Of a DNA stretch of 64,000 bases, positions 39,477-48,879 are shown in pieces. The DNA comes from Tepidimonas sediminis (lineage in GTDB: Bacteria > Pseudomonadota > Gammaproteobacteria > Burkholderiales > Burkholderiaceae_C), in assembly GCF_007556605.1 (NCBI RefSeq), contig NZ_VJND01000014.1, forward strand, positions 1 through 64,000, read 5' to 3'. Under the pieces are notes generated by a model that was not told where the DNA came from, made no database searches, and was given only the letters and a program-made list of their open reading frames with translations. A program made the translations under genes and the position numbers. Positions within the stretch are counted from its first letter, which is position 1. Each line of letters opens with the position of its first letter.

Positions 39477-42400
39477 GCGGCGGTCTCCTCGGCGGAGGGG
39501 GCGCCGTCGCCGTGGCCGCTGGCCAAGTGCGCGTGCAGCGGCGCCAGCAGCGCCTGCGTCCAGCGCGCGAAGGCCCCTTGCGCGTGCGCGTCGCGCGGGC
39601 CGGCCAGCGCCTCGAACGTCGGGTAGTGGCGCCGCCACAGCGGCTCCTTGGCCTGCCCATGGTCGCTTTCGTAGGCCTTGCGGGCGTCTTCCCACGCCGC
39701 GGCGGGGTCGGCGTCCTTGCCGCGCAGCTTGCCCCAGTAGGCCGCGGCGGCGTGGCGCGGCAGCGGCAGCGGGGCGGGGCCGTGCAGGCCAGCGTGCCAC
39801 GCCTGCCCCAGCGTCGTCCAGACGGCGTTGGCGGTCTGCGGCGCCAGCGGCCGCATCCGCCCGACGCCCAGGGGGGTGGCGATCCAGCTCGTCACGGGGC
39901 CAAGCGCGACGTTGAGCGCGACGTGCTCGACCCAGGCGCGCAGCAGCCGGTGCAGCACGTAATGTCCGGAGTCGGCCTTCTTGCCTTCGACGAGGGCGCT
40001 GCCGAGCGTCACCAGCCGCGCCAGCGCGCCGTCGTCGCCGCGCCGCAGCGCCGGCAGCACGTCGCGGATCGCAAGCGTCGGGCCATCCGGCAGCACGAGC
40101 GTCGTCTCCAGCCGCGCCCGCTCGGCCACCGGGTGGGGGCGGCGCACGGCCAGTTCCCGGGCGTGCTGCCAGACCCGCTGGATCGCCTCTTCCCAGTCGC
40201 GTGCGCGCCATGACCCGGCGGCACCGTCCGGCCAGTCGCCGGCCAGCTCGGCGCGGCGGCGCGCGCGCCGGGCGGCGGCCTGCGCGGCGACGTCGTCGGC
40301 GCCGGCCAAGGCTGCGTCCACCACCGCGTTCACCCACGCCAGCCGCGTGCGCCACTGCTGCAGGCGGTCGGGTTCGAACGGTTCGGTGTCGTCGTCGGCC
40401 TCGTCGTCGCGTGGCAGCGCCAGCCCCAGGCGCTGGCGCGCGTAGGCGCGCGCGGGGTCGTGCAGCAGCTCGGCCAGCGCCGCCACCGTCACCGGGATCG
40501 GCTCGTCCGGGCGCGGCAGGATGGTTGGCGCAGCGCGCAGGGTGGCGGGTTCCGGGGCGGCCCCGCAAGTGGCCAGCCACTCCCGCGCGTAGCTGAACGC
40601 GCCCGCAAGCAGAGGGGCGGCACCGTCGGCCGCCGGCGCCGGGCTGAAGTTGGCGGGGTCGAACGGGTGCAGCGGGTGCGCGCGCGTCAGCGCCGCGGCC
40701 ACGTCACCCTGCAGGCGCGGCGCCAGCCGCCACTGGCGGTTCAGGTGGTGCCGCAGCTGGGCCACCGGCAGCGCCGGCTGGCGCTCGGTGTCGTCCACCG
40801 GGTGACGGCCCAGCCACGAGATGCCAAGGTGGTCGCGCGCCGACAGCACCGCCTCCAGCAGCAGGTAGAGGTCCTCATGCCGGCGCAGGCGGTCGCCGGG
40901 GCGCGGCACGGCGGCCATCAGGTCGTGCGTGTCGCCCTGCGGCCGGCGCGGGAAGTTGCCGTCGTGCAGGCCGAGCAGGTAGAGGTGGCGGAACGGCACC
41001 GCGCGCATCGGCAGCAGCGTCGCGAACGTCACCCCGCCGGCGAGGAAGCGGGCTGGCGCGCCGCCGCCGCCGGCCAGCGCGAGCCACGTGTCGGCGACGA
41101 CGGCGGCCGGGATCGGCTCCGTGCCGGCTTCCGTCGCCTGCCGCGCCCAGCGATCCGCTGCGGCGCGCAGCCGCGCCACCGCCAGCGTCCCCTCCACGTC
41201 GTCCGCCGCCGGCTGCAGGAACTGCGCCAGCAGCGCGTGCAGCCGCTGTCCCCACCCGGCGGCGTCCGTGGGTTCGGCCAGGCGCGCGGTCCACGTCGCC
41301 ACGGCGTCGATGAAGGTCTGCAGCCGGTGCAGCAGCTCGCCCTGCAGCACCGCCACGCCGCGCGCCGGCAGCAGGCGGTCCTGCCACGGCTCGTCCTCGG
41401 CGCCGAGCAGCGCGCCCAGCCACAGGCGCTGCAGCCCCTCGCGCCAGGTGTAGCGTTCGGCCAGCGCGCCGCCTTCTGCTGCAAGACCCAGGCGCTGGCG
41501 GTGCGCGCCGTCCAGGCCCCAGCGGATGGCGGCCTCGCGCCGCCACGTGCGCAGCGTGTCGAGGTCGTCCGCCGCCAGGCCGAAGGCGCGCGCCACCGCC
41601 GGGATGTCGAGCCAGTCGAGCACCTCGCTGCCGCTCAGGCGCAGCGCCTCGGGGTGCAGCAGGGCGCGCAGCAGCTCGCGCAGGCGCGCGGCGGTGTCGT
41701 CCTCGACGTCGGCGATCTGGTAGGGAATGCGGCGCGGGTCGTCAGGCGGCAGGCTGCCCCAGACCGCATGCACCAGCGGCGCGTAGGCGGCGATGTCGGG
41801 CGCGAAGACGGCGATGTCGCGCGGCTGCAGCGTCGGGTCGCGCTGCAGCGCGGCCAGCACCTGGTCGTGCAGCACCTCCACCTCGCGCAGCAGGGTGTGG
41901 CAGACGTGCAGCCGCAGCGAGCCGTCGCGCGCCGGATCCAGCGGCGGCCATGCGCGCTCGCCCGGCGCGCGGCCGTGCCGCAGGTCGTCCTGCAGCTGCG
42001 CCAGCAGGTGCGGCGGGGCGGCGTCGTCGGCGGGCTCGTCGTCCCAGGCGTCGTCCAGCGTCACCGGGGCCAGACCGGCGGGCGGTTCCTCGGCGGCCAG
42101 CGCCTGCAGCCCGGCGATGAACTCGCGCCCCTGCCGGCCCCAGGCCGCCAGCAGGGGGTGGCCGGTGCGCGCACCGTCGCGGTCGAACCAGTCGGTGCGC
42201 GCCGGGTTCAGCACATGGACCGCCACGTCGCGCCAGCGCGCCACCGCCTGCAGCGCCTGCAGCACGTCGGGCGTCAGGGCGCTGACGCCGAACACCGTCA
42301 GGCGCGGCGGCTCGCGCGCCGGCAGCGGGCAGACCTGCGCGGCGCGCATCCGATCCAGCCACGCGGCGTGGATGTCGCCACGGCTGGCCCAGCGGTGCCC

Positions 42401-43003
42401 TTGCGCTTCGGCATCCGCGCGCAGCAGCCGCCACAGCGCCGGCTGCCAGCGCTCGTCGTCGGGCACTTCGCGCACGCGGCCCTCGGCGTCGCGCAGGCGG
42501 TCGTGCCCGGTGGCCCAGTCGGCCAGCCAGTCGGGCCGGTAGATCTGGTATTGGTCGAAGAGGTCCGCCACGCGCCGCGCCAGCTGCGCGCGCCGCAGCG
42601 GGTCGCCATCGCCCAGGTAGTGGATCAGCGGGGCGAAGACCGCCGCGTCCGCCGCCTGCGCCAGCGTCGGCAGCAGCCGCCACAGGCGCCAGCGCAGCGG
42701 GCCGCGGTCCAGCGGCGCCTCATCCGGCACCGCCGCCTCGCCCAGCACGGCGCGGTAGGTCTGCCACAGCCACTGCGCCGGCAACAGGAACTCCAGCCCC
42801 GCGCAGACGCCGTCGCGCTGCGCCAGCGCCTGCTGCACCCACTGCGCCATGCCGTGGCTGGCCACCAGCCAGCGCTGCGGCTGGAGCGGCTGCGCCGCCT
42901 GCGCGTCGGCGGCCTCGGCCGCGGCGCGCTGCAGCAGCGTCTCGATGCGGTCGGCCTGGACGATGCGCAGTCCGGCGGTCTCAGGGAAGGAAAAGGCCGT
43001 CAC
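39473..43003 (-). CDS. recC: Exodeoxyribonuclease V gamma subunit (RecC)
   Basis: Chi-recognition and scaffold subunit of RecBCD. 1176 residues. Family segments include RWLVASHGMAQWVQQALAQ, DIAVFAPDIAAYAPLV, MRAVPFRHLYLLGLHDGNFPR and the PHPVAERARLETTLVLPDG region; motor and nuclease residues are degenerate as expected. GTG 43003 is chosen: it is preceded 8 bases upstream by TACGAT, gives the normal N-terminus, and avoids running into divergent greB, as the ATG at 43096 would. Confidence 0.92.
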   Translation of the reverse strand: MTAFSFPETAGLRIVQADRIETLLQRAAAEAADAQAAQPLQPQRWLVASHGMAQWVQQALAQRDGVCAGLEFLLPAQWLWQTYRAVLGEAAVPDEAPLDRGPLRWRLWRLLPTLAQAADAAVFAPLIHYLGDGDPLRRAQLARRVADLFDQYQIYRPDWLADWATGHDRLRDAEGRVREVPDDERWQPALWRLLRADAEAQGHRWASRGDIHAAWLDRMRAAQVCPLPAREPPRLTVFGVSALTPDVLQALQAVARWRDVAVHVLNPARTDWFDRDGARTGHPLLAAWGRQGREFIAGLQALAAEEPPAGLAPVTLDDAWDDEPADDAAPPHLLAQLQDDLRHGRAPGERAWPPLDPARDGSLRLHVCHTLLREVEVLHDQVLAALQRDPTLQPRDIAVFAPDIAAYAPLVHAVWGSLPPDDPRRIPYQIADVEDDTAARLRELLRALLHPEALRLSGSEVLDWLDIPAVARAFGLAADDLDTLRTWRREAAIRWGLDGAHRQRLGLAAEGGALAERYTWREGLQRLWLGALLGAEDEPWQDRLLPARGVAVLQGELLHRLQTFIDAVATWTARLAEPTDAAGWGQRLHALLAQFLQPAADDVEGTLAVARLRAAADRWARQATEAGTEPIPAAVVADTWLALAGGGGAPARFLAGGVTFATLLPMRAVPFRHLYLLGLHDGNFPRRPQGDTHDLMAAVPRPGDRLRRHEDLYLLLEAVLSARDHLGISWLGRHPVDDTERQPALPVAQLRHHLNRQWRLAPRLQGDVAAALTRAHPLHPFDPANFSPAPAADGAAPLLAGAFSYAREWLATCGAAPEPATLRAAPTILPRPDEPIPVTVAALAELLHDPARAYARQRLGLALPRDDEADDDTEPFEPDRLQQWRTRLAWVNAVVDAALAGADDVAAQAAARRARRRAELAGDWPDGAAGSWRARDWEEAIQRVWQHARELAVRRPHPVAERARLETTLVLPDGPTLAIRDVLPALRRGDDGALARLVTLGSALVEGKKADSGHYVLHRLLRAWVEHVALNVALGPVTSWIATPLGVGRMRPLAPQTANAVWTTLGQAWHAGLHGPAPLPLPRHAAAAYWGKLRGKDADPAAAWEDARKAYESDHGQAKEPLWRRHYPTFEALAGPRDAHAQGAFARWTQALLAPLHAHLASGHGDGAPSAEETAA

Positions 43004-43011
43004 GGGCGCCA

Positions 43012-43017
43012 ATCGTA
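43012..43017 (-). promoter_or_regulatory. -10 hexamer TACGAT, 8 bases before recC GTG start
   Basis: Minus-strand TACGAT, then 8 bases, then GTG 43003; no Shine-Dalgarno sequence. Divergent partner of the greB hexamer at 43075. Confidence 0.42.
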
Positions 43018-43074
43018 GAGGATTGCCGCGCGCCGATCCGTGCGGCCGGGACGTGGTTGCCGCCACCCCTGCGC

Positions 43075-43080
43075 TACCAT
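43075..43080 (+). promoter_or_regulatory. -10 hexamer TACCAT, 8 bases before greB start
   Basis: TACCAT, then CGGCGCCC, then ATG 43089. Same spacing as at recC in the opposite direction. Confidence 0.42.
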
Positions 43081-43088
43081 CGGCGCCC

Positions 43089-43652
43089 ATGAGCAAGGCT
43101 TTCGTGCGCGAGCAGGATCACGACGAGGACGACGAGGCGCTGCCGGCCGGCCAGCGCATCCCCGCGGGCGGCAAGAACTACATCACGCCGCAGGGCTACG
43201 CGCGGCTGCAGCAGGAGCTGAAGTGGCTGCTGGACGAGGAGCGGCCGCGGGTGGTGGAGACGGTGGCGTGGGCGGCCAGCAACGGCGACCGCTCCGAGAA
43301 CGGCGACTACCTCTACGGCAAGAAGCGGCTGCGCGAGATCGACCGCCGCATCCGCTTCTTGACCAAGCGCCTGCAGATCGCCGAGGTGGTGGACCCGAGC
43401 GTCCACCACGGCAAGGATCAGGTGTTCTTCGGCGCCACGGTGACCTACGCGCGCGAGGACGGCAGCGAGGAGACGGTGACCATCCTCGGCATCGACGAGG
43501 CCGACAGCGCGCAGGGACAGGTGAGCTGGATCTCGCCGGTGGCGCAGGCGCTGCTGAGGGCGCGCGAGGGCGACGAGGTGCGGCTGCGCACGCCCACGGG
43601 GGTGCAGACGCTGGAGATCGTGCGCGTGCAGTACCCGGTGCCCGGGGCGTAA
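43089..43652 (+). CDS. greB: Transcription elongation factor GreB
   Basis: 187 residues. Rescues backtracked RNA polymerase by stimulating transcript cleavage. N-terminal coiled coil (YARLQQELKWLLDEERP onward) carries the tip acidic region NGDRSENGDYLYGKKRLREIDRRIRFL, typical of GreB rather than GreA, followed by the C-terminal FKBP-like domain (VFFGATVTYAREDGSEETVTILG). The first 25 residues are an acidic extension. Converges on spoT, with 17 bases between stops. Confidence 0.94.
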   Translation: MSKAFVREQDHDEDDEALPAGQRIPAGGKNYITPQGYARLQQELKWLLDEERPRVVETVAWAASNGDRSENGDYLYGKKRLREIDRRIRFLTKRLQIAEVVDPSVHHGKDQVFFGATVTYAREDGSEETVTILGIDEADSAQGQVSWISPVAQALLRAREGDEVRLRTPTGVQTLEIVRVQYPVPGA

Positions 43653-43669
43653 GCGCGGGCGCGGAAGGG

Positions 43670-45952
43670 TCAGTTGCCGTCCGGCGCGCGCGGCGGGCGC
43701 ACGCGCTGCGCGCGCAGCACCGAAGGGGTGCGGCGCAGCTGGCGCAGCACCTGCGCCAGGTGCACCCGGTCGCGCACGGCGACGGTGAAGCGCAGCTCGG
43801 TGGTGCGCTGCGCCGCCTCGTCGCCCATGTGCAGGTGGGTGATGTCGGCCTCGGCGGCGGCGATGGCCGCCGCCACGCGCGCCAGCACCCCCTTGCCGTT
43901 GCTGACCGTCACCAGGATCGTGGACTCGAAGGGGCGCATCGGCTCCTCGGCCCACTCGACCTCGAGGAAGCGCTCGCGGTCGCGCTGCAGCAGGCGGCGC
44001 ACCACGGGGCAGTCCTCGGTGTGCACGGCCAGGCCCTCGCCCTTGCCGAGGTAGCCGACGATGCGGTCGCCCGGGATCGGGCGGCAGCAGCTGGCATAGA
44101 CGATGGAGCCGCCTTCGCTGCCGTCCAGCACCACGACGCCCTGGCTCGGCCGATCCTCCGACGGGGCGCCGAAACGCTCCTGGCTGATGAGCAGGGCGTC
44201 GGGGCGCTGGCCGCTTTCGGCCAGCAGCGCCGCCAGCTTCTTGCCGACCATGCCGGCGATGCGCCGGCCCTGGCCGATGTCGGTGAGCAGCTCGTCGCGG
44301 CTGCGCGTGCCGGTGAAGCGCAGCAGCTTGTCCCAGACGGCCTGGTCGGCCGCGTCGTCGCCGGGCAGGTGGGCGTAGCCTTCGGCGCGCAGCGCCTGGC
44401 GCAGCAGCCGCTCGCCCAGCGCGCGCGACTCCTCCTGCGCCAGGGTCTTGAGGTAATGGCGGATCTTGGAGCGCGCGCGGCCGGTGCGCACGAAGCCGAG
44501 CCATGCCGGGTTGGGGTGGGCGTGCGGCGAGGTGGTGATCTCGACCACGTCGCCGTTGCGCAGCTCGGTGCGCAGCGGCACCTGCTCGCCGTTGATGGTG
44601 GCGCCGATGGCGCGGTGGCCGATGTCGCTGTGGATGGCGTAGGCGAAGTCCACCGCGGTGGCGCCGCGCGGCAGCGCCAGGATCTTGCTCTTGGGCGTGA
44701 AGACGTAGACCGAGTCCGGAAACAGGTCGATGCGCACGTGGTCCCAGAACTCGCCGGAATCCTTGGTCTCCTGCTGGATGTCCAGCAGCGACTGCAGCCA
44801 CTGGGCGTTGAGCGCCTGCGCGGAGGCCTGCGCCGCATCGCCGGTCTTGTAGAGCCAGTGCGCGGCGATGCCGGATTCGGCCACCACGTCCATGCCGGGG
44901 GTGCGCAACTGGAACTCGATCGGGGTGCCGAACGGGCCGATCAGCGTCGTGTGCAGCGACTGGTAGCCGTTGATCTTGGGGATGGCGATGTAGTCGCGGA
45001 ACTTGCCCGGCATGGGCTTGTAGAGCTGGTGCAGCACGCCCAGTGCCGTGTAGCAGTCCAGCACCTGCGGCACGATGATGCGAAAGCCGTAGATGTCGGT
45101 CACCTGCGCGAACGACAGGTGCTTGGTGTCCATCTTGTGGTAGATGGAGTAGAGCGTCTTTTCGCGCCCGGCGATGCGCACCTGCAGCCCGCTGCCGGCG
45201 AACGCCGCCTCCACCTCGCCCTGCACGCGCGCGATGAGGTCCTTGCGGCGCGCGCGCGAGCGCGCCAGCGCCTTGGACAGCGCCTGATAGCGCCACGGGT
45301 GCAGGTGCCGGAAGGCCAGGTCCTGCAGCTCGCGGTAGAGGTTGTTGAGGCCGAGGCGGTGGGCGATCGGGGCGTAGATCTCCAGCGTCTCGCGCGAGAT
45401 GCGCGCCCACTTTTGGCGCGGCATGTCGCCCATCGTGCGCATGTTGTGCAGCCGGTCCGCCAGCTTGATGAGCATGACGCGCACGTCGCGCGCCATCGCC
45501 AGCAGCATCTTGCGGAACGACTCGGCCTGGCCCTGCTCGCGGCTGTCGAACTCGAGCTTGTCCAGCTTGGTCAGACCGTCGACGAGCTCGGCCACCGCGG
45601 GGCCGAAGCGCTCGGTCAGCTCCGCCTTGGTGACGCCGCAGTCCTCCAGCACGTCGTGCAGCAGCGCGGCCATGAGCGCCTGCGCGTCCAGCTTCCACTG
45701 CGTGCAGATCTGCGCCACCGCGATCGGGTGGGTGATGTACGGGTCGCCATTCTTGCGCAGCTGGCCCAGGTGCGCCTGGTCGGCGAAACGGTACGCCTGG
45801 CGCACCTGCTCGATTTCGCTGCTGCTGAGGTAGTCCAGGCTGGCTTCCAGCGCGGCAAAGCTCGCCGCCGCGGCGCTGGCGACGGCCTGCGCCGCAGCGA
45901 CGCCCGGCGAAGCGGCTGCGGGGTCGGGGGCGGAAGCGACGGCGACACTCAC
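43670..45952 (-). CDS. spoT: Bifunctional (p)ppGpp synthetase/hydrolase
   Basis: 760 residues. Domains in order: HD hydrolase with LLHDVLED (HD at 99-100), synthetase with the YQSLHTTLIGPFG segment, TGS (VDFAYAIHSDIGHRAIGA), a conserved-cysteine zinc-finger-like part (SCCRPIPGDRIVGYL) and a C-terminal ACT domain. The intact HD pair means it can degrade ppGpp, so it is SpoT-type, not hydrolase-dead RelA. GTG 45952 lies 6 bases after TACATT, just downstream of the rpoZ terminator. An Ala-rich N-terminal extension of about 30 residues is present. Confidence 0.93.
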   Translation of the reverse strand: MSVAVASAPDPAAASPGVAAAQAVASAAAASFAALEASLDYLSSSEIEQVRQAYRFADQAHLGQLRKNGDPYITHPIAVAQICTQWKLDAQALMAALLHDVLEDCGVTKAELTERFGPAVAELVDGLTKLDKLEFDSREQGQAESFRKMLLAMARDVRVMLIKLADRLHNMRTMGDMPRQKWARISRETLEIYAPIAHRLGLNNLYRELQDLAFRHLHPWRYQALSKALARSRARRKDLIARVQGEVEAAFAGSGLQVRIAGREKTLYSIYHKMDTKHLSFAQVTDIYGFRIIVPQVLDCYTALGVLHQLYKPMPGKFRDYIAIPKINGYQSLHTTLIGPFGTPIEFQLRTPGMDVVAESGIAAHWLYKTGDAAQASAQALNAQWLQSLLDIQQETKDSGEFWDHVRIDLFPDSVYVFTPKSKILALPRGATAVDFAYAIHSDIGHRAIGATINGEQVPLRTELRNGDVVEITTSPHAHPNPAWLGFVRTGRARSKIRHYLKTLAQEESRALGERLLRQALRAEGYAHLPGDDAADQAVWDKLLRFTGTRSRDELLTDIGQGRRIAGMVGKKLAALLAESGQRPDALLISQERFGAPSEDRPSQGVVVLDGSEGGSIVYASCCRPIPGDRIVGYLGKGEGLAVHTEDCPVVRRLLQRDRERFLEVEWAEEPMRPFESTILVTVSNGKGVLARVAAAIAAAEADITHLHMGDEAAQRTTELRFTVAVRDRVHLAQVLRQLRRTPSVLRAQRVRPPRAPDGN

Positions 45953-45958
45953 CCCCCT

Positions 45959-45964
45959 AATGTA
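45959..45964 (-). promoter_or_regulatory. -10 hexamer TACATT, 6 bases before spoT GTG start
   Basis: Minus-strand TACATT directly after the T tract of the rpoZ terminator, then AGGGGG, then GTG 45952. It could give spoT its own leaderless promoter. The G run could instead act as a weak ribosome-binding site. Confidence 0.48.
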
Positions 45965-45992
45965 AACAAAAAAGGCGCCCGACGCGGGCGCC
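45964..45992 (-). terminator. Intrinsic terminator between rpoZ and spoT
   Basis: Perfect 8-bp GC stem GGCGCCCG/CGGGCGCC with a 3-base loop (45974-45992), followed on the minus strand by TTTTTTGTTT. It is the strongest terminator in the window and ends the yicC-gmk-rpoZ transcript before spoT. Confidence 0.85.
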
Positions 45993-46015
45993 CTCGACGG
46001 ATGTCGCGCCGATCG

Positions 46016-46219
46016 TCAGACCGGCACCTTCTTCAGCATCTCCAGGCCGACCAGGCCCGCGGCGATCTCGCGCAACGCGGTGACGGCGGGCTTGTTGCGC
46101 GTCTCGATCTTGGGCGCGTGGCCCTGGCTGAGCATGCGCGCGCGGTAGGTGGCGGCCAGCACGAGCTGGAAGCGGTTGGGGATCTTCTCCAGGCAATCTT
46201 CAACGGTGATGCGCGCCAT
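46016..46219 (-). CDS. rpoZ: RNA polymerase omega subunit
   Basis: 67 residues, the family length: [20 protein letters not shown], then [12 protein letters not shown] and [12 protein letters not shown]. Binds beta-prime, aids polymerase assembly and forms part of a ppGpp site, in keeping with spoT next door. ATG 46219 has CCGGAGG upstream. Followed by a strong terminator. Confidence 0.95.
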   Translation of the reverse strand: MARITVEDCLEKIPNRFQLVLAATYRARMLSQGHAPKIETRNKPAVTALREIAAGLVGLEMLKKVPV

Positions 46220-46251
46220 GGAAGCCTCCGGAAAGGGATGATGGAATCGGA

Positions 46252-46884
46252 TCAGGTCAAGCCGAGCGCGGCGAACACGTCGGCGCGGCTGCGGCGCTGC
46301 GCCGCCACCCGCAGGCGCTGCGAGTGGGTGATGGTCTTCAGATCGAAGAGCGCGCGCTCGAATACCTCGTTGATTATAACGAAGTCGAACTGATCCACGT
46401 GGGCCATTTCCTGCGCCGCGTTGCGCAGCCGCAGTTCGATGGTCTCGGGGCTGTCCTCGCCGCGGCGCTGCAGGCGTGCGCGCAGCTCCTCCCAGCTGGG
46501 CGGCAGGATGAAGATCAGCACCGCGCCGGGGAACTGGCGCCGGATCTGCAGCGCGCCCTGGTAGTCGATCTCCAGCAGCACGTCCTCGCCGGCGGCGATG
46601 CGCGCCTCGATGGCCTGGCGCGAGGTGCCATAGCGCCGTCCGTGCACCTGCGCCCACTCGAGGAACGCCCCTTCGGCGATCATGCGGTCGAATTCGGCGT
46701 CGCTGACGAAGTAGTACTCCCGGCCGTGCACCTCCTGCCCGCGCGGCGCGCGCGTGGTGTGCGAGATCGACAGCCGCAGCTGCGCGTCGACCTCCAGCAG
46801 CGCCTTGACGAGGCTGGACTTGCCGGCGCCGCTCGGCGCGGCGATGACGAACAGGTTGCCGGGATGCTGCATCGGGGGATTCAT
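46252..46884 (-). CDS. gmk: Guanylate kinase
   Basis: Phosphorylates GMP to GDP. 210 residues. P-loop [17 protein letters not shown]-binding [20 protein letters not shown], then [13 protein letters not shown] and the lid [11 protein letters not shown] 46884 overlaps the yicC stop (ATGA); rpoZ follows after 32 bases. Confidence 0.96.
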   Translation of the reverse strand: MNPPMQHPGNLFVIAAPSGAGKSSLVKALLEVDAQLRLSISHTTRAPRGQEVHGREYYFVSDAEFDRMIAEGAFLEWAQVHGRRYGTSRQAIEARIAAGEDVLLEIDYQGALQIRRQFPGAVLIFILPPSWEELRARLQRRGEDSPETIELRLRNAAQEMAHVDQFDFVIINEVFERALFDLKTITHSQRLRVAAQRRSRADVFAALGLT

Positions 46885-47792
46885 TCGAGGTTCTGGACCT
46901 GCTCGCGCATCTGTTCGACGAGCACCTTCATGTCGACCGACAGGCGCGTCAGCTCCAGGCTGCCGGCCTTGGACCCGAGCGTGTTGGCCTCGCGGTGCAG
47001 TTCCTGTATCAGGAAGTCGAGCCGCTTGCCGATCTCGCCGCCCTGGTGCAGCAGGCGCTCGATCTCGTCGAGGTGCGAGCGCAGGCGCGTGAGCTCCTCG
47101 GCCACGTCGATGCGCAGCGCAAACGCCGCCGCCTCGGCCAGCGCGCGCTCCTGCAGCGTCGGGGTGTCGGCCGCGCCGGCGGCGCCCAGCGCCTCGCGCA
47201 GGCGCTGCAGGTAGCGCTCGCGCTGCTGCGCCACCACCTGAGGCACCAGAGGCTCGGCCTGCGCGGCCAGGGCGCGCAGCTGCTGCACCCGGTCCAGCAG
47301 CATCATCGCCAGCCGCTGGCCCTCGCGCGCGCGCGCCTCCTGCAGCGCCTGCACCACGCGCGCCGTCAGCGCCAGCAGCGCCTCGTGTGCCTGGGCGGGC
47401 AGGGCGGCGCCGCGCTGCGCCCACTGCAGCGCCTCGGCCACCGACAGCGGCGCGGCCTGCGGCAGCCAGGCACGCACCTGCTCCTGCAGCGCCAGCAGCC
47501 GCTGCAGCTGGGCCGCGCCGGGCGCCGGCAGGCCGCCGTCGCCGGGTTGATCCAGGCTGACGCGCAGCTCCAGCTTGCCGCGGCGCACGTGCGCGGCGAT
47601 GCGTTCGCGCAGCGCCGGCTCGGCGGCGCGCAGCTCGTCGGGCAGGCGCAGCGTCAGGTCGAGGAAGCGTCCGTTGACGGCGCGCAGCTCCACGCGCAGC
47701 GCGGGTGCGCCGGCTGCCTCGGGGGTGGCGTCGGCAGGCAAGGCCAGCGGCCCGCTGAGGGCCGCGTAGCCGGTCATGCTGTACACTGGCAT
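46881..47792 (-). CDS. yicC: YicC family stress-induced endoribonuclease
   Basis: 303 residues. N-terminal YSMTGYA, then [23 protein letters not shown], and the C-terminal family signature [49 protein letters not shown] region. YicC proteins are RNases implicated in small-RNA turnover. ATG 47792 ([10 protein letters not shown]) is chosen because family members begin a few residues before SMTG. Divergent from the kinase gene. Confidence 0.93.
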   Translation of the reverse strand: MPVYSMTGYAALSGPLALPADATPEAAGAPALRVELRAVNGRFLDLTLRLPDELRAAEPALRERIAAHVRRGKLELRVSLDQPGDGGLPAPGAAQLQRLLALQEQVRAWLPQAAPLSVAEALQWAQRGAALPAQAHEALLALTARVVQALQEARAREGQRLAMMLLDRVQQLRALAAQAEPLVPQVVAQQRERYLQRLREALGAAGAADTPTLQERALAEAAAFALRIDVAEELTRLRSHLDEIERLLHQGGEIGKRLDFLIQELHREANTLGSKAGSLELTRLSVDMKVLVEQMREQVQNLE

Positions 47793-47865
47793 CGGCTTGG
47801 CTGTCAGGAGGGCGCCCGGCGGCGCGGCAGCCGGCCACGCCCGCTTCGGGTGCATCCGAGCGATT

Positions 47866-48879
47866 ATGGCAAAGACCCGGCCCGCACCCCTGCCCCCGGA
47901 CACGCTGATCGGCGGCTACCGCATCGTGCGGCTGTTGGCGGCCGGGGGGTTCGGGCTGGTGTACCTGGCGCGCGACGCGCACGACCGGCCGGTGGCCATC
48001 AAGGAGTACCTGCCCACGACGCTGTGCACGCGCGCCCCCGGCGAGCGCCTGCCGCAGGTGGCGCCGGACAAGCAGGCGCTGTACCGCCTCGGCCTGCGCA
48101 GTTTCTTCGAGGAGGGCAAGGCGCTGGCGCAGATCGCGCATCCGGCGGTGGTCGGGGTGCAGAACTTCATCCGCGCCAACGACACCGTCTACCTGGTGAT
48201 GGACTACCTGCAGGGCGCCTCGCTGCAGGACTACATCGTGGTGGCGCGCGAGCGCCAGCAGCCCCATGTGCTGCGCGAAGGCACCATCCGTGCGCTGTTC
48301 GACGAGGTGCTGCGCGGGCTGCGCATCGTGCACCAGCACGGCCTGCTGCACCTCGACATCAAGCCGGCCAACATCTTCATCACCGATGACAACCGCGCGG
48401 TGCTGATCGACTTCGGCGCCGCTCGGCAGGCGCTGCAGGACGACGCCGGCTTCGTGCGCCCGATGTACACGCCGGGTTTTGCCGCGCCGGAGATGTACCG
48501 CCGCGGGCCGGTGGCGCAGCTCGGCCCCTGGACCGACCTGTACGCCATCGGCGCCTGTCTGTACTCGTGCATGGTCGGCTATCCTCCGCACGATGCGCCG
48601 CAGCGGCAGCAGCAGGACCGCCTGCCGGCGTCGCTGGCGCGGTTGCGCGGCATTTACTCCGACGGGCTGTGCGAGGCGGTGCGCTGGTGCATGATGCTGG
48701 TTCCGACGGCGCGGCCGCGGTCGGTCTACGCGCTGCAGCGCGAGCTGGCCCGCGCCGACGAGCCGGCCGAGGCGGCTCCGCCCGCACCGCCGCCGCGGGC
48801 GTGGCGGCGCTGGCGCGCGCGGCTGCGCCGCCTCTGGGGCGGCGCGCTGTCTTCCCCGACCACCACGGAGCCACGATGA
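47866..48879 (+). CDS. Hanks-type serine/threonine protein kinase
   Basis: 337 residues. Gly-rich loop [18 protein letters not shown]-anchoring Lys in VAIKEYLP, alphaC Glu in FFEEGKALA, catalytic loop [14 protein letters not shown] in LIDFGAARQ, and APE as AAPEMY. All essential residues are present. The activation segment contains PMYTPGF. The last about 45 residues are Pro/Arg-rich, without a membrane segment. No phosphatase gene follows; rph overlaps by 4 bases. Substrates are unknown. Confidence 0.9.
   Translation: MAKTRPAPLPPDTLIGGYRIVRLLAAGGFGLVYLARDAHDRPVAIKEYLPTTLCTRAPGERLPQVAPDKQALYRLGLRSFFEEGKALAQIAHPAVVGVQNFIRANDTVYLVMDYLQGASLQDYIVVARERQQPHVLREGTIRALFDEVLRGLRIVHQHGLLHLDIKPANIFITDDNRAVLIDFGAARQALQDDAGFVRPMYTPGFAAPEMYRRGPVAQLGPWTDLYAIGACLYSCMVGYPPHDAPQRQQQDRLPASLARLRGIYSDGLCEAVRWCMMLVPTARPRSVYALQRELARADEPAEAAPPAPPPRAWRRWRARLRRLWGGALSSPTTTEPR

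Noticed and set aside
40460-43018. An 852-codon plus-strand frame opposite recC
   Set aside because: Composition is typical of antisense GC-rich coding DNA; recC family segments are clear on the minus strand.
39473-43096. A recC start at ATG 43096
   Set aside because: It would overlap the divergent greB start; the added residues are not family-like, and GTG 43003 has a matching upstream hexamer.
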